NCBI GenBank assembly: GCA_050744085.1
Contig: JBOGGU010000104.1
Span: 1-56,471, forward strand
Length of the DNA: 56,471 nt
Source of the DNA: JAVKSL01 sp050744085
GTDB taxonomy: Bacteria; Actinomycetota; Acidimicrobiia; Acidimicrobiales; JAJPHD01
Reading direction: 5' to 3'
The notes under the pieces were generated by a model. That model made no database searches. It was not told the DNA's origin and saw only the letters and a list, made by a program, of their open reading frames with translations. Positions 32,602-41,307 of this stretch are shown here, piece after piece. A program made the position numbers and the translations under genes. How positions within the stretch are numbered: the stretch's first letter is position 1; each line of letters begins with the position of its first letter.

Positions 32602-33408
32602 TCCGCTGGTGGGCAAGGAGACGGGCACGATCCCAAGGCGCTTGGCGGTCAGCTCAACGTAGGCCGGGTCGTGGTCGGCCAGGATCGCACGAGCCCCCCT
32701 CGCTCGCGCCGCCTCACCGGTTGTCCCCGAGCCGCACATTGGATCCAACACAACGTCACCGGGGCGCAACACCATTGCCAAAAGGGCGTCGAACACCCTC
32801 GCCGGCTTCTGGGAGGGATGACCGGTCTGCTCCGCCCTGCCCACGAAGCCCACCATCAAAGACTCCTCGATCACGTCGAGATGGCCTTCGATGACGGTGG
32901 TCGGGCCTGGCATGTAGCGGAGCTTCCCGTCACGAGCCTTGTCCAGCTGCGCCTGGTTCAAGAAGTGCTCCGGGAACAGGCGGGCGCCTGGGCACGAGAG
33001 GTGCAGGCAGGCCATCTGAGCCGAGCGCCACCCTCGGATCACCGAAGGGTTGTTCTTGTAGTACCAGGTCAACCACGCCACCAGCTGGAGCGGCGAGGGG
33101 AGTCGACCCACGAAACGGGCCACGATCTCGGGAAACCCCCAAAGGTAGACGTGGTCGGAGACTGCCGCCGCCTCCACGAGCAAGCGCTCCACAAAGTCCT
33201 CATAGTCATCCCTTACCCCGCCAACGCCCTTGTTGTACCAGGGGTCGAGCATCGTTGCCCGAACATCCAGGCCCAGGTCCCCAGCCAGGGCAAGGGTCTC
33301 GTGGACGTCCATCGGGGGAAGGAGCGCAACGCCGTCGCTGGCGAGCGCAGTGTCGATGGCCTGCCCAGCCTCGCTGTGCCCAACCGCTATGGGGGCGGCG
33401 GGCTCCAT
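32599..33408 (-). CDS. Orphan DNA methyltransferase (N4-cytosine/N6-adenine type)
   Basis: A 269-residue protein of the DNA methylase N-4/N-6 family. The catalytic motif is D55-PWY rather than the usual DPPY or SPPY. The target region follows, then GHPSQKPARVFDALL and the SAM-binding loop VLDPMCGSGTTGEA (from residue 220), which is the beta-class order. No restriction endonuclease or specificity subunit is adjacent, so it is a solitary enzyme whose role may be epigenetic. An RNA or protein methyltransferase is less likely given the order of motifs. The start ATG at 33408 has a TAGTCT box six bases upstream. Confidence 0.8.
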   Translation of the reverse strand: MEPAAPIAVGHSEAGQAIDTALASDGVALLPPMDVHETLALAGDLGLDVRATMLDPWYNKGVGGVRDDYEDFVERLLVEAAAVSDHVYLWGFPEIVARFVGRLPSPLQLVAWLTWYYKNNPSVIRGWRSAQMACLHLSCPGARLFPEHFLNQAQLDKARDGKLRYMPGPTTVIEGHLDVIEESLMVGFVGRAEQTGHPSQKPARVFDALLAMVLRPGDVVLDPMCGSGTTGEAARARGARAILADHDPAYVELTAKRLGIVPVSLPTSG

Positions 33409-33414
33409 GAGCCA

Positions 33415-33420
33415 AGACTA
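33415..33420 (-). promoter_or_regulatory. Leaderless-type -10 box of the methyltransferase gene
   Basis: TAGTCT on the minus strand, six bases before the ATG at 33408. Confidence 0.6.
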
Positions 33421-33450
33421 ACGCCGCACGTCGCCCGGAGGCGGTTCCGG

Positions 33451-33456
33451 TAGCGT
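33451..33456 (+). promoter_or_regulatory. Leaderless-type -10 box of the PAC2 gene
   Basis: TAGCGT, six bases (all G) before the GTG at 33463. Confidence 0.6.
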
Positions 33457-33462
33457 GGGGGG

Positions 33463-34332
33463 GTGAGCTCACTGCGCTGGCAGCGCCGACCGGTCTTGCG
33501 ACGTCCCGTCATGGTGGTCGCATTCGGGGGTTGGAACGACGCTGCGGACGCGGCTAGCACGGCCGTGGAGTACCTGGTGCGCACGTGGTCAGCTCGGGTG
33601 TTCGCCGAGATCGACCCGGAGGACTTCTTCGACTTCACTGTGGCCAGGCCGCAGATCCGCTTGGAGGACGGCCTCACCCGGCGAATCGAGTGGCCGGCGA
33701 TCACGCTCTCGGCAGCTTCGGTCCCCGGCAGCCAACGCGACGTGGTCCTGCTGAGGGGCACGGAGCCGGCGCTGCGCTGGCGGCACTTCAGCGACGCGGT
33801 GGTCGGAGTCGCCGCAGAGCTGGGTGTGGAGATGGTGGTAGGCCTCGGAGCGCTGCTCGCCGACATCGCCCACACCCGCCCGGTCAAGGTGACGGGAACT
33901 GCTGCGGACCCGGCCCTGGTCGCACGCCTCGGGTTGTCGAGGTCGCGCTACGAGGGCCCCACCGGGATCCTGGGCGTGCTCCACGAGGCCTTCGCCGCCG
34001 CTGGCATCCCCTCGGTCTCGCTGTGGGCGAGCGTGCCCCACTACGTGGCTCAGAGCCCCTCGCCAAAGGCCACCCTGGCGCTGGTGGAGCGCACCGTTGG
34101 CCTGCTCGGGGTCAGCCTTGATGCCTTCGACCTCAAAGTCGCCACATCAGCCTACGAGCGCCAGGTGAACGAGATGGTGGCCGCAGACGAGGACGCAGTG
34201 GTCTATGTGGCGCACCTGGAGCAGGCCGGGGACGACATCATCGGCGACGACGACCTTCTCGAGCCAGTGTCGGCCGACGAGCTGGCGGACGAGGTGAGCG
34301 ATTACCTACGTGACCACCACGGCGAGCCGTAG
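33463..34332 (+). CDS. PAC2-family protein
   Basis: A 289-residue protein of the PAC2 (proteasome assembly chaperone 2-like) family, common in actinobacteria with no settled bacterial function. Family segments are VMVVAFGGWNDAADAAS near the N-terminus, FAEIDPEDFFDFTVARPQI, GLGALLADIAHTRPVKVTG and SVPHYVAQSPSPKATLAL. The C-terminal 70 residues are acidic and helical. The GTG at 33463 is fixed by the promoter. No proteasome gene lies in this window. Confidence 0.9.
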   Translation: MSSLRWQRRPVLRRPVMVVAFGGWNDAADAASTAVEYLVRTWSARVFAEIDPEDFFDFTVARPQIRLEDGLTRRIEWPAITLSAASVPGSQRDVVLLRGTEPALRWRHFSDAVVGVAAELGVEMVVGLGALLADIAHTRPVKVTGTAADPALVARLGLSRSRYEGPTGILGVLHEAFAAAGIPSVSLWASVPHYVAQSPSPKATLALVERTVGLLGVSLDAFDLKVATSAYERQVNEMVAADEDAVVYVAHLEQAGDDIIGDDDLLEPVSADELADEVSDYLRDHHGEP

Positions 34333-34335
34333 CGC

Positions 34336-35574
34336 TCACACCGACGAGATGGCCTCGCCGGTGGCCTCGACGAGGTGCGCCAGCTCGGCTTCGCGGATCA
34401 CCAGAGGCGGGCAGAAGGCCAGTGTCAGTGGGCCGATGGGCCGGGCGATCACTCCCCGTTCCAGCATTGCGTCGCGAACAGCGACGGCGTCCACATCCGG
34501 GCCGAAGCCCAGTGCCCACACCGCTCCGGCTCCACGAGCTTCGAGCACCCGGGAGCCGTCCACCAGGGCTCCCAGACCTGTACGCAACGCATTGCCGACG
34601 ACCGTCGCCCGCTCCACCAAACCCTCCCGGCGCATGATCGCCAGGTTGGCCAGTCCAGCTGCACAACCGGCAGGGTGCCCGCTGTAAGTGTTCCCGTGGC
34701 GCAGCACGAAGCCCGCGTCGGCCTCCAGCGGCTCGCGCACAGCCTCGCCCACCAGCACCCCTCCGACCGGCTGGTAGCCAGATGTCACTCCCTTGGCGAA
34801 GGTCACCAGGTCGGGGCGCACGCCGAAGTGCTGCGCCCCCCACCAGGTCCCCAACCGCCCAAAGCCGCAGATCACCTCGTCCAGGATCAGGAAGGCGCCG
34901 AGGCGGTCGCAGCGCTCCCGCAGGCCCTCCAAGTAGCCTGGGGCGGGCGCATAGACCCCGCCGCTGCCGATCACCGGCTCGGAGATGATGGCGGCCAGGC
35001 GGGAGCCCTCCTCGGCCAGGAGGGCATCGAGCTTGCCCACGTCGTCTTTGTCCACTTGGACCACGTCGGGCAGCAGTGGCCCCCAACCCTCCTGGTTCGG
35101 CGGCAGCCCGGTCGCCGACATGGCCGCGTAAGTGACCCCGTGGTAGGACGGCCGCCGGCTGATGATCAGGGTTCGCTCCGGGTTGCCTGAACGGACCTGG
35201 GCCATTCGAGCCAGCTTGATCGCTGTCTCGACCGCTTCGGAGCCGCCACTGGTCAGGAACACCCGAGCCCCCTCCATCGGGGCCAGGGCTGCCAGCTCGG
35301 CGCACAGCTCCTCAGCAGGGGGATTGGCGAAACGGTCGAATGTGTGGAAGCCGGCCAGGGTTCGGCACTGGGCAGCTATGGCGTCGGCTATCTCCGCCCG
35401 GCCGTGGCCTACCTGGCAGTACCACAGGCTCCCCAGGGCATCCACGTAGCTCTTGCCAGCGTCGTCGGTGACGGTCGCACCCTCACCGGACACAATGGTT
35501 ACGAAGCTGGACCGCTCGGCGGCGGGGCGGGCGAAGGGGTGCAGCTGGGCAGGCAGGCCTGATGCGGTGGACAT
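34336..35574 (-). CDS. Class III aminotransferase
   Basis: A 412-residue PLP-dependent aminotransferase of the omega-amino acid group. The PLP lysine is in DLVTFAKGVTSGYQPVGG. FLTSGGSEAVETAIKLAR, YHGVTYAAMSATG and LILDEVICGFGRLG (with the PLP-ring aspartate) are intact. Candidate substrates are beta-alanine, GABA or diamines such as putrescine, which the sequence does not decide. It starts at ATG 35574 with only a weak Shine-Dalgarno, and its 3' end lies four bases from the convergent PAC2 gene. Confidence 0.88.
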   Translation of the reverse strand: MSTASGLPAQLHPFARPAAERSSFVTIVSGEGATVTDDAGKSYVDALGSLWYCQVGHGRAEIADAIAAQCRTLAGFHTFDRFANPPAEELCAELAALAPMEGARVFLTSGGSEAVETAIKLARMAQVRSGNPERTLIISRRPSYHGVTYAAMSATGLPPNQEGWGPLLPDVVQVDKDDVGKLDALLAEEGSRLAAIISEPVIGSGGVYAPAPGYLEGLRERCDRLGAFLILDEVICGFGRLGTWWGAQHFGVRPDLVTFAKGVTSGYQPVGGVLVGEAVREPLEADAGFVLRHGNTYSGHPAGCAAGLANLAIMRREGLVERATVVGNALRTGLGALVDGSRVLEARGAGAVWALGFGPDVDAVAVRDAMLERGVIARPIGPLTLAFCPPLVIREAELAHLVEATGEAISSV

Positions 35575-35696
35575 CCGTCCATGCTTGCACGTCTGGTGTG
35601 CTCGGCCAAGCGCGCTGGCTCAGAGGGAGACTCGTCGTCGATGAGCGAGATCGGACGTGGCAGGCCTCCGCCAAGCCTTGCGCATTGCTAATGAGC

Positions 35697-35702
35697 TAAG
35701 CT
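35697..35702 (+). promoter_or_regulatory. Leaderless-type -10 box of the marR-MFS operon
   Basis: TAAGCT, seven bases before the GTG at 35710. GCTAA occurs three times around it, a possible autoregulatory site. Confidence 0.55.
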
Positions 35703-35709
35703 AAGCACC

Positions 35710-36162
35710 GTGAAGACATCCGAAACCGTGGACGCACCCGTGACGATACCTGCCGAGCTGGCCAGCGCACTGCGAATCTCGGTAGCCAGGCTGGCGCGCC
35801 GGCTGCGTGCCGAGCAGACAGGCGACGCCCTGTCGGCCACCCAGGCGGCTGCCCTTTCGAGCCTTGCCCGCCATGGCCCGCTAACCCCGTCCGCCTTGGC
35901 TGAGCACGAGAGGGTGCAGCCGCCCTCGATGACCCGTGTGATCGGGATCCTGGAGGACAAGGGGCTGGCCACCCGCAGCCCGCACCCCACAGACGGCCGC
36001 CAAGTCGTCGTGGCGCTCACCGACACCGGCACCGCCCGCCTACACGCGGACCGAGCCCGCCGGGACGCCTGGCTGTCCTGCCGGCTGGCGGAGCTGGGCC
36101 CCGCTGAGCTCGAGACCCTGCAGGCCGCGGCGGCTCTGCTGGACCGGTTGAGCCAGTCTTGA
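35710..36162 (+). CDS. MarR-family transcriptional regulator
   Basis: A 150-residue winged-helix regulator. The DNA-binding part reads LTPSALAEHERVQPPSMTRVIGILEDKGLATRSPHPTDGRQ (recognition helix followed by the wing with the D-x-R motif), framed by dimerisation helices at both ends. The stop overlaps the start of the MFS transporter, so it probably controls its own operon in response to a compound the pump exports. Confidence 0.9.
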   Translation: MKTSETVDAPVTIPAELASALRISVARLARRLRAEQTGDALSATQAAALSSLARHGPLTPSALAEHERVQPPSMTRVIGILEDKGLATRSPHPTDGRQVVVALTDTGTARLHADRARRDAWLSCRLAELGPAELETLQAAAALLDRLSQS

Positions 36163-37505
36163 TCCGCACCTTTCGCTCCCTTCGGGTGCGCAACTACCGC
36201 TTGTTTGCCTCGGGCCAGGTGGTCTCGCTGACCGGCACCTGGATGCAGCGGGTCGGCCAGGACTGGCTGGTCACCCAGCTGACGCATACCAGCGGGACAG
36301 CGCTGGGCATCACCACTGGGCTGCAGTTCCTCCCGGTGCTGTTGTTCGGCCTGTACGGCGGGGTCATCGCCGACCGCTTCCCCAAACGCCGCCTCCTGCT
36401 CGTCACCCAATCCACCATGGCTGCCCTAGCCCTCCTTCTCGGCCTGCTGGTGGTCACCGGCGAGGTCAGGCTTTGGCAGGTCTACCTGCTGGCCTTCGGG
36501 ACCGGCATGTGCACCGCAGTGGACAACCCCACCCGGCAGGCATTTATCACCGAGATGGTGGGGCCCGACGAGGTGGTCAATGCGGTTGGGCTGAACAGTG
36601 CCACTTTCAACCTAGCCCGGATCGCTGGCCCGGCGCTCGGAGGCCTGATGATCGCGCTGCTCGGCGGACGCACCGGGCCGTTGTTCTTGCTCAACGCTGC
36701 GTCCTATGGAGCGGTGCTCGCCTGCGTGTGGGCGATGCGGGAGTCCGAGCTGTTCGACCCTGGCCGGCGAGTCGCCCGCGCCACCGGACAGCTCCGGGCA
36801 GGGCTCGCCTACGTTCGGCACCGTCCACTGCTGTACCTGCCGATCATCCTGGTGGGAGTGGTGGGGACCCTCGGGTTCAACTTCCAGATCACCCTGGTTC
36901 TCATCGACCGCTCGGTGTTCCACCTGGGCGCTGGCGCCTACGGGCTACTGTCCGCGACCCTCGCTGTCGGCTCGCTCGGTGGGGCTGTCCTGGCTGCTCG
37001 GCGCACCCGGCCGACGGCGCGCCTGTTGGTGGGCGCGGCCCTGGCCTTTGGGGTATTCGAGGTGCTGGCCGGATCCATGCCCGGCTATATCGCCTTGGCG
37101 CTGATGTTGGTGCCCACAGGCGTGGCCAGCCTGAGCTTCACCGCGACCGCCAACTCGAGCGTGCAACTGGCCTCCGAGCCGGCCATGCGGGGAAGGGTGA
37201 TGGGCCTGTACATGCTGGTTTTCCTGGGGGGGACTCCGATCGGCGCACCGCTGGTCGGGTGGCTGGCCTCAGCGGCCGGCCCACGGTGGAGCTTGTGGAT
37301 CGGCGGGGGGGCATCGGCACTGGCGGCGCTTGGAGTGGCGGCCGTTCTGGCGTTCCAGAGGCGCAACCGTCCCGGGGGTGAGGCCCTTTACGATGGCGCT
37401 GACGCCCTGGAGGTTGCGGGGGTTGCACCTCCTCTGGTCGGGGCGCCAGGCCTGGCAGGAGGAGGAGCCGGGGCGACGGGTGCCGACGATTCGACGGCGG
37501 CTTAG
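36159..37505 (+). CDS. MFS efflux transporter
   Basis: A 448-residue transporter with 12 predicted helices, of the DHA3/enterobactin-exporter-like group. It begins TFRSLRVRNYRLFASGQVVSLTGTWMQRVGQDWLV, and the motif A region reads GVIADRFPKRRLLLVTQ between helices 2 and 3. It is probably a drug or metabolite exporter under control of the adjacent MarR. The start is TTG at 36159, within the marR stop (TTGA). The C-terminal 50 residues are Gly/Ala rich and probably disordered. Confidence 0.88.
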   Translation: MIRTFRSLRVRNYRLFASGQVVSLTGTWMQRVGQDWLVTQLTHTSGTALGITTGLQFLPVLLFGLYGGVIADRFPKRRLLLVTQSTMAALALLLGLLVVTGEVRLWQVYLLAFGTGMCTAVDNPTRQAFITEMVGPDEVVNAVGLNSATFNLARIAGPALGGLMIALLGGRTGPLFLLNAASYGAVLACVWAMRESELFDPGRRVARATGQLRAGLAYVRHRPLLYLPIILVGVVGTLGFNFQITLVLIDRSVFHLGAGAYGLLSATLAVGSLGGAVLAARRTRPTARLLVGAALAFGVFEVLAGSMPGYIALALMLVPTGVASLSFTATANSSVQLASEPAMRGRVMGLYMLVFLGGTPIGAPLVGWLASAAGPRWSLWIGGGASALAALGVAAVLAFQRRNRPGGEALYDGADALEVAGVAPPLVGAPGLAGGGAGATGADDSTAA

Positions 37506-37522
37506 GCTTGGCCGGGCCGGCG

Positions 37523-37625
37523 GGGCGAGCGGAGGGCCGGGTCGGGGCGCGCCGGGGCGAGCGGCGGGGCGGGGCGCGCCGGGGCGAGCGGCGGGGCGGG
37601 GCGGGCGGCGGGGCGGGGCGGGCGA
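37523..37625. repeat. GC-rich tandem repeat block between the MFS gene and ctaF
   Basis: Almost pure G/C sequence built from GCGCGCCGGGGCGAGCGGCG and GGGGCGGGGCGGGCGGC-type units. It fills the whole gap between two convergent genes. It has no coding potential supported by homology and may pair into stable terminator structures. Confidence 0.75.
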
Positions 37626-37629
37626 GCCC

Positions 37630-38199
37630 TCAGACGCTGCCGCCTCGGCGGCTCTCCACCGTGACGCCAGCGGCTGCGAAGATGGCCATGAGACCCCCAA
37701 TGAGGGCCAGCCAGGGGCCGAAGACCAGCGCCAGGGCGCAGAAACCCATCCCCGTGCCCAGCACGAAAGGCCAAACGCTCTGGTCGGGGAAGCTGCCCAC
37801 CGGGCCGACCCCGTCATCGACCTCTGCGTCCAGGCGGTCCTCGGGCCGTCGCTTCATGCGTCGTGACCAGAAGAACATGTAGCCACCCGGAAGCAGGCCG
37901 AGACACACCGTGAACAGCAGCATCACCGAGCCGCCGTCCTCGTAGCTGGTGAACCAGTAGAGCGCCAGCACGACGGCGAAGAACGCAGCCGTGCCCAGGT
38001 AGACCATCGACTCGAACTTGAACCCACCGGTGCCCCTGCTGGTGCCCCACGAGCGGTGCAACCACTCGTCGAAGCCGGTCCGCCCCGCCGAGACGTCGAA
38101 CGGCTCGCTCTCCACCGCCTTGGCGGGGTGGGCGGCCGGGCCGGGGGCGGCCGGGCCGGGGGCGGCCGGGCCGGGGGCGGGGGGCTCGGGCTCGCTCAC
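37630..38199 (-). CDS. ctaF: Cytochrome c oxidase subunit IV, actinobacterial type
   Basis: A 189-residue membrane protein with four predicted helices, equivalent to actinobacterial CtaF. The core FKFESMVYLGTAAFFAVVLA, LYWFTSYEDGGSVMLLFTVC and the SFPDQSVWPFVLGTGMG region match. The N-terminal 30 residues include three copies of an Ala-Pro-Gly-Pro repeat encoded by a 15-bp tandem array. The GTG start at 38199 overlaps the ctaD stop by four bases. Confidence 0.86.
   Translation of the reverse strand: MSEPEPPAPGPAAPGPAAPGPAAHPAKAVESEPFDVSAGRTGFDEWLHRSWGTSRGTGGFKFESMVYLGTAAFFAVVLALYWFTSYEDGGSVMLLFTVCLGLLPGGYMFFWSRRMKRRPEDRLDAEVDDGVGPVGSFPDQSVWPFVLGTGMGFCALALVFGPWLALIGGLMAIFAAAGVTVESRRGGSV
38131..38175. 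repeat. 15-bp tandem repeat in ctaF
   Basis: Three perfect copies of GGCGGCCGGGCCGGG in frame in the CtaF N-terminus. Confidence 0.92.
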
Positions 38200-39887
38200 T
38201 TGACCGTTATCCCGGTGGGGCCCTGCACATCGGAGCCAGGTGGGGGCTCGGTGTGGTTCATGTCCCAGGTGGGGCGCTCCGAGCGGATCGGGGGGATCGA
38301 GTAGAAATTGTGATGCGGTGGGGGCGAGGTGGTGGCCCACTCCAGGGTATGGCCGCCCCAGGGGTCGTCACCGGCGGCGATCGGGTGGCGCCACGAGATC
38401 CACAGGTTCACAAGCCAAACCGCGAACGACAGGCCGATCAGGTAGCCCCCGCAGGACGAGAAGATGTTCAGGGTGGTCCAGTGCTCGGCCGGGGTGTAGG
38501 TGGCGATGCGGCGCGGCATGCCTTCCAAGCCGAGCACGTACTGGGGCATGGTCTGCAGCAGGAACCCGGCAATCAGCATCCCGAAATGCGTCCGGCCGAG
38601 TGGCTCACGTAGCATCCGCCCGGTGAACTTTGGATACCAGTAGTAGAAGCCGGCGAAGCCGCCCAGCACCGCCGTGCCGATCAGCACCTCGTGGAAATGG
38701 GCCACCACGTAATAGGTGTCGTGGACGAAGAAGTCCACCGGTGGCGCTGCCAGCAGGATCCCGGACAGGCCCCCGAAGAGGAAGACCAAGAGGAAGCCCA
38801 CTGCGAACAGCATCGGCGTCTTGAAGCTGAGGTGCCCCCTCCACATCGTGCCGATCCAAGCGAAGAACTTGAGCCCCGTGGGCACGGCTATCAAGTAGCT
38901 CATCCCGGCGAAGAACGGCAGCAGCACCACCCCGGTGGTGAACATGTGGTGGGCCCAGACCCCGGTCGACAGCCCGGCGATCAGCAGGGTGGCGAAGACC
39001 AGGCCCTTGTAGGAGAACACCGGCTTGCGGGAGAACACCGGGAAGACCTCGGTGACCATCCCGAAGTAGGGCAGGGCCAGGATGTAGACCTCTGGGTGCC
39101 CGAAGAACCAGAACAGGTTCTGCCACAGCACCGGCACCCCCCCGCCCGACACGGTGAAGAAGTGCGTCCCCAGGTGGCGGTCTGCGTACAGCATCACCAG
39201 GGCGCTGGTGAGCACCGGGAAGGCGATGAGGATCAGGATCGCAGTGACCAGCATGTTCCAGGAGAAGATCGGGATGCGGAACATGGTCATGCCGGGCGCT
39301 CGCAGGTAGAAGATGGTGGTGACCAAGTTGATCCCGGTGAAGATGGCCGAGAACCCGGTAAGGATCAGCCCCGCGATCCACATGTCCGGACCGGCGCCCG
39401 GAGAGTTGATGATGTTGGAGAGAGGGGCATAGGCGACCCAGCCAAAGTCGGCAGCGCCCCCTTGCACGAAGAACCCGCCGACCAGGATCAGGCCCCCCGA
39501 CAGGTACAGCCAGTAGGACAGCAGGTTGAGCCGGGGGAATGCCATGTCCGGGGCGCCCACCTGGATGGGGATGATCAGGTTGGCGAAGCCACCGAAGGCG
39601 AACGGCCCGGCGAACAGGTACATCATCAAGCTGCCGTGCATGGTGAACAGCTGGTCGTAGGTGTGCTGGCTGACGAAGGTGTTGTTGGGCATGATCAGCT
39701 GGGTGCGGATCAGCAGCGCCATCAGCCCGGCCAGCAGGAAGAACACCAGTGACGTGTACAGGTAGCTCTTGCCGATCACCTTGTGGTCGGTGCTGGTGAT
39801 CCACTGGTACAGCCCCCAGGGGCCCTCGTGCTCGTGCTCGGGCGGCTCCGGGGTGAGGACTACCGGCCTGTCTTGGGTGATGGTCAT
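38196..39887 (-). CDS. ctaD: Cytochrome c oxidase subunit I
   Basis: A 563-residue heme-copper oxidase catalytic subunit with 12 core helices. The low-spin heme ligand is in LFTMHGSLMMYLFAGP. The CuB/Tyr site WFFGHPEVYILALPYFG carries the His-Tyr cross-link pair, WAHHMFTTG holds two more CuB histidines, and VVAHFHEVLIG holds heme a3 and heme a ligands. The K-channel segments indicate an A-type, proton-pumping enzyme. The ATG at 39887 has a Shine-Dalgarno AAGGA and overlaps the ctaC stop. Confidence 0.96.
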   Translation of the reverse strand: MTITQDRPVVLTPEPPEHEHEGPWGLYQWITSTDHKVIGKSYLYTSLVFFLLAGLMALLIRTQLIMPNNTFVSQHTYDQLFTMHGSLMMYLFAGPFAFGGFANLIIPIQVGAPDMAFPRLNLLSYWLYLSGGLILVGGFFVQGGAADFGWVAYAPLSNIINSPGAGPDMWIAGLILTGFSAIFTGINLVTTIFYLRAPGMTMFRIPIFSWNMLVTAILILIAFPVLTSALVMLYADRHLGTHFFTVSGGGVPVLWQNLFWFFGHPEVYILALPYFGMVTEVFPVFSRKPVFSYKGLVFATLLIAGLSTGVWAHHMFTTGVVLLPFFAGMSYLIAVPTGLKFFAWIGTMWRGHLSFKTPMLFAVGFLLVFLFGGLSGILLAAPPVDFFVHDTYYVVAHFHEVLIGTAVLGGFAGFYYWYPKFTGRMLREPLGRTHFGMLIAGFLLQTMPQYVLGLEGMPRRIATYTPAEHWTTLNIFSSCGGYLIGLSFAVWLVNLWISWRHPIAAGDDPWGGHTLEWATTSPPPHHNFYSIPPIRSERPTWDMNHTEPPPGSDVQGPTGITVK

Positions 39888-40759
39888 GGCAGCGGTCCTT
39901 GGGGTATCGGAGCCTGATGGGCATGCACCCATGTGTTGTAGGCAGGCTGGGACAATACTTGCACGTGGAACTGCATCTCGGTGTGGTACAGCCCGCAGTA
40001 CTGGGTGCAACGGCCGGAGAAGGTCCCGGTCCTACTGGCCGTGAAGTCGAATCGGTTGGTCACGCCAGGCTGGGCGTAGCGGCTGAACAGGAACTCCGGG
40101 ATGTAGAAGCCGTGCACCACGTCGTTGGACACCAGGTTGACCTGCACGGTCTCGTTCTCGGGAAGGACCAGGGTCGGGTAGGTCTCGACCGGGATCTGGC
40201 CCTGCTCACCGGTGGTGGCCTGGGCCAGGCTCGGCGAGGGCTCCCCTTGGGGCAGCACGGTGATGTGCTCTCCGTTGGGCAGCGGGTAGTCGAAGCGCCA
40301 GCCCCACTGGAACCCGGTGACGTCGATGTTGATGGCGGGGTTCTTGACCACGACCGTGGAGGCGTTCTCGGCTATGACCGTGTAGGCGAAGATCCCGATC
40401 ACCAGCAGGATCGGCGAGACCGTGTAGGCCACCTCCCACTTGAGGTTGTAGCGGGTCTGCTTGGGATCAGCACCAGCCTCGACGTGGCGGTGCGTGCGGC
40501 GGTAGCGGAACACGCACCAGAAGATGAGCGCCCAGATGAACGCCCCGATGACGATGGCGGCGATGGTGAGCCACTGGTACAGGCTGTAGGCGTCCCCCTC
40601 CTGTTTGGTCACCGGGGGGAAAGTCCCGAAGGTGGGGACGTTGTTGCACCCGGCGAGCACCGCAGCGCCGAGCACCAGGCACGCCGCCACCGCGACGCGC
40701 CTGTACCTGCGCTGCGCCGGGGTCACAGTGTCCTGACTCGGGGCCTTGCTGGGCGGCAT
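39884..40759 (-). CDS. ctaC: Cytochrome c oxidase subunit II (lipoprotein)
   Basis: A 291-residue subunit with a lipoprotein signal (LAGCNN lipobox), two membrane helices and a periplasmic cupredoxin domain. The CuA ligands are in VVHGFYIPEF and RCTQYCGLYHTEMQFHV (C-x3-C-x3-H-x2-M). The GFQWGWRFDYP aromatic segment is the electron entry patch. It leads the ctaC-ctaD-ctaF operon, whose partner ctaE-qcrCAB is 32 kb away. A TAGATT box eight bases before the ATG suggests a nearly leaderless mRNA. Confidence 0.95.
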   Translation of the reverse strand: MPPSKAPSQDTVTPAQRRYRRVAVAACLVLGAAVLAGCNNVPTFGTFPPVTKQEGDAYSLYQWLTIAAIVIGAFIWALIFWCVFRYRRTHRHVEAGADPKQTRYNLKWEVAYTVSPILLVIGIFAYTVIAENASTVVVKNPAINIDVTGFQWGWRFDYPLPNGEHITVLPQGEPSPSLAQATTGEQGQIPVETYPTLVLPENETVQVNLVSNDVVHGFYIPEFLFSRYAQPGVTNRFDFTASRTGTFSGRCTQYCGLYHTEMQFHVQVLSQPAYNTWVHAHQAPIPQGPLP

Positions 40760-40874
40760 CGGCCCTGAATCTAGCCAAATCCCCCCCGGCAGTCGAAGTC
40801 GGGTCCCAAGCTCATTAGGAATATGCCTCGGTGCTGGTCGGCCGCCGTGCCCACCCACGACCCGCTAGGCCACC

Positions 40875-40880
40875 TAGGCT
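40875..40880 (+). promoter_or_regulatory. Leaderless-type -10 box of the SCP2-like gene
   Basis: TAGGCT, six bases before the ATG at 40887. Confidence 0.6.
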
Positions 40881-40886
40881 GCCCCC

Positions 40887-41306
40887 ATGAGCCCCCTCGC
40901 CGCCTCCGAGCTGGCTGGGCTGATCGACGAGCGGAGCGACGCAGAGGTGAACGAGGCAGTGGCCGCTGCCGGCACCGACGCGCTGCTGAAGCGGGCCTTC
41001 GCCACCATGGGTGCCTCTTTCCTCGCCGAGGCAGCAGCCGGGGAGCAAGCGGTGGTCCAGTGGGACGTCGCCACTCCCGACGGGCCGCGCAGCTGGCAGG
41101 TCACCGTGGCCGACGGGGCCGCCTCGGTGGCTGCGGGAACGGTTGGGACCGCCCGGGTCACCCTCGGCGTGGACATGGCTGACCTGCTCAGGTTCCTTGC
41201 GGGGCGCCTCGACGGCATGCAGGCCTTCCTCTCCGGGCGCCTCCGGGTCTCGGGCGACCTGATGGTCGCCCAGGCCATGCAAGCCTGGTTCGCGCCGGTC
41301 GTCTAG
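40887..41306 (+). CDS. SCP2 sterol-binding-domain-like protein
   Basis: A 139-residue single-domain protein with the SCP2-like fold pattern. An amphipathic N-terminus is followed by VVQWDVATPDGPRSWQVTVADG, the repeated small-residue strand GTARVTLGVDMADLLRFLAG and the terminal GRLRVSGDLMVAQAMQAWF motif. Such proteins bind lipids or acyl-CoAs. Its partner is unknown. A perfect palindrome follows one base after the stop. Confidence 0.78.
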   Translation: MSPLAASELAGLIDERSDAEVNEAVAAAGTDALLKRAFATMGASFLAEAAAGEQAVVQWDVATPDGPRSWQVTVADGAASVAAGTVGTARVTLGVDMADLLRFLAGRLDGMQAFLSGRLRVSGDLMVAQAMQAWFAPVV

Positions 41307-41307
41307 G

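Noticed and set aside
37523..37625. GC-rich block considered as an extension of a coding region
   Set aside because: It lies after the MFS stop and the ctaF stop, and its repeat units give only Gly/Ala/Arg strings in every frame.
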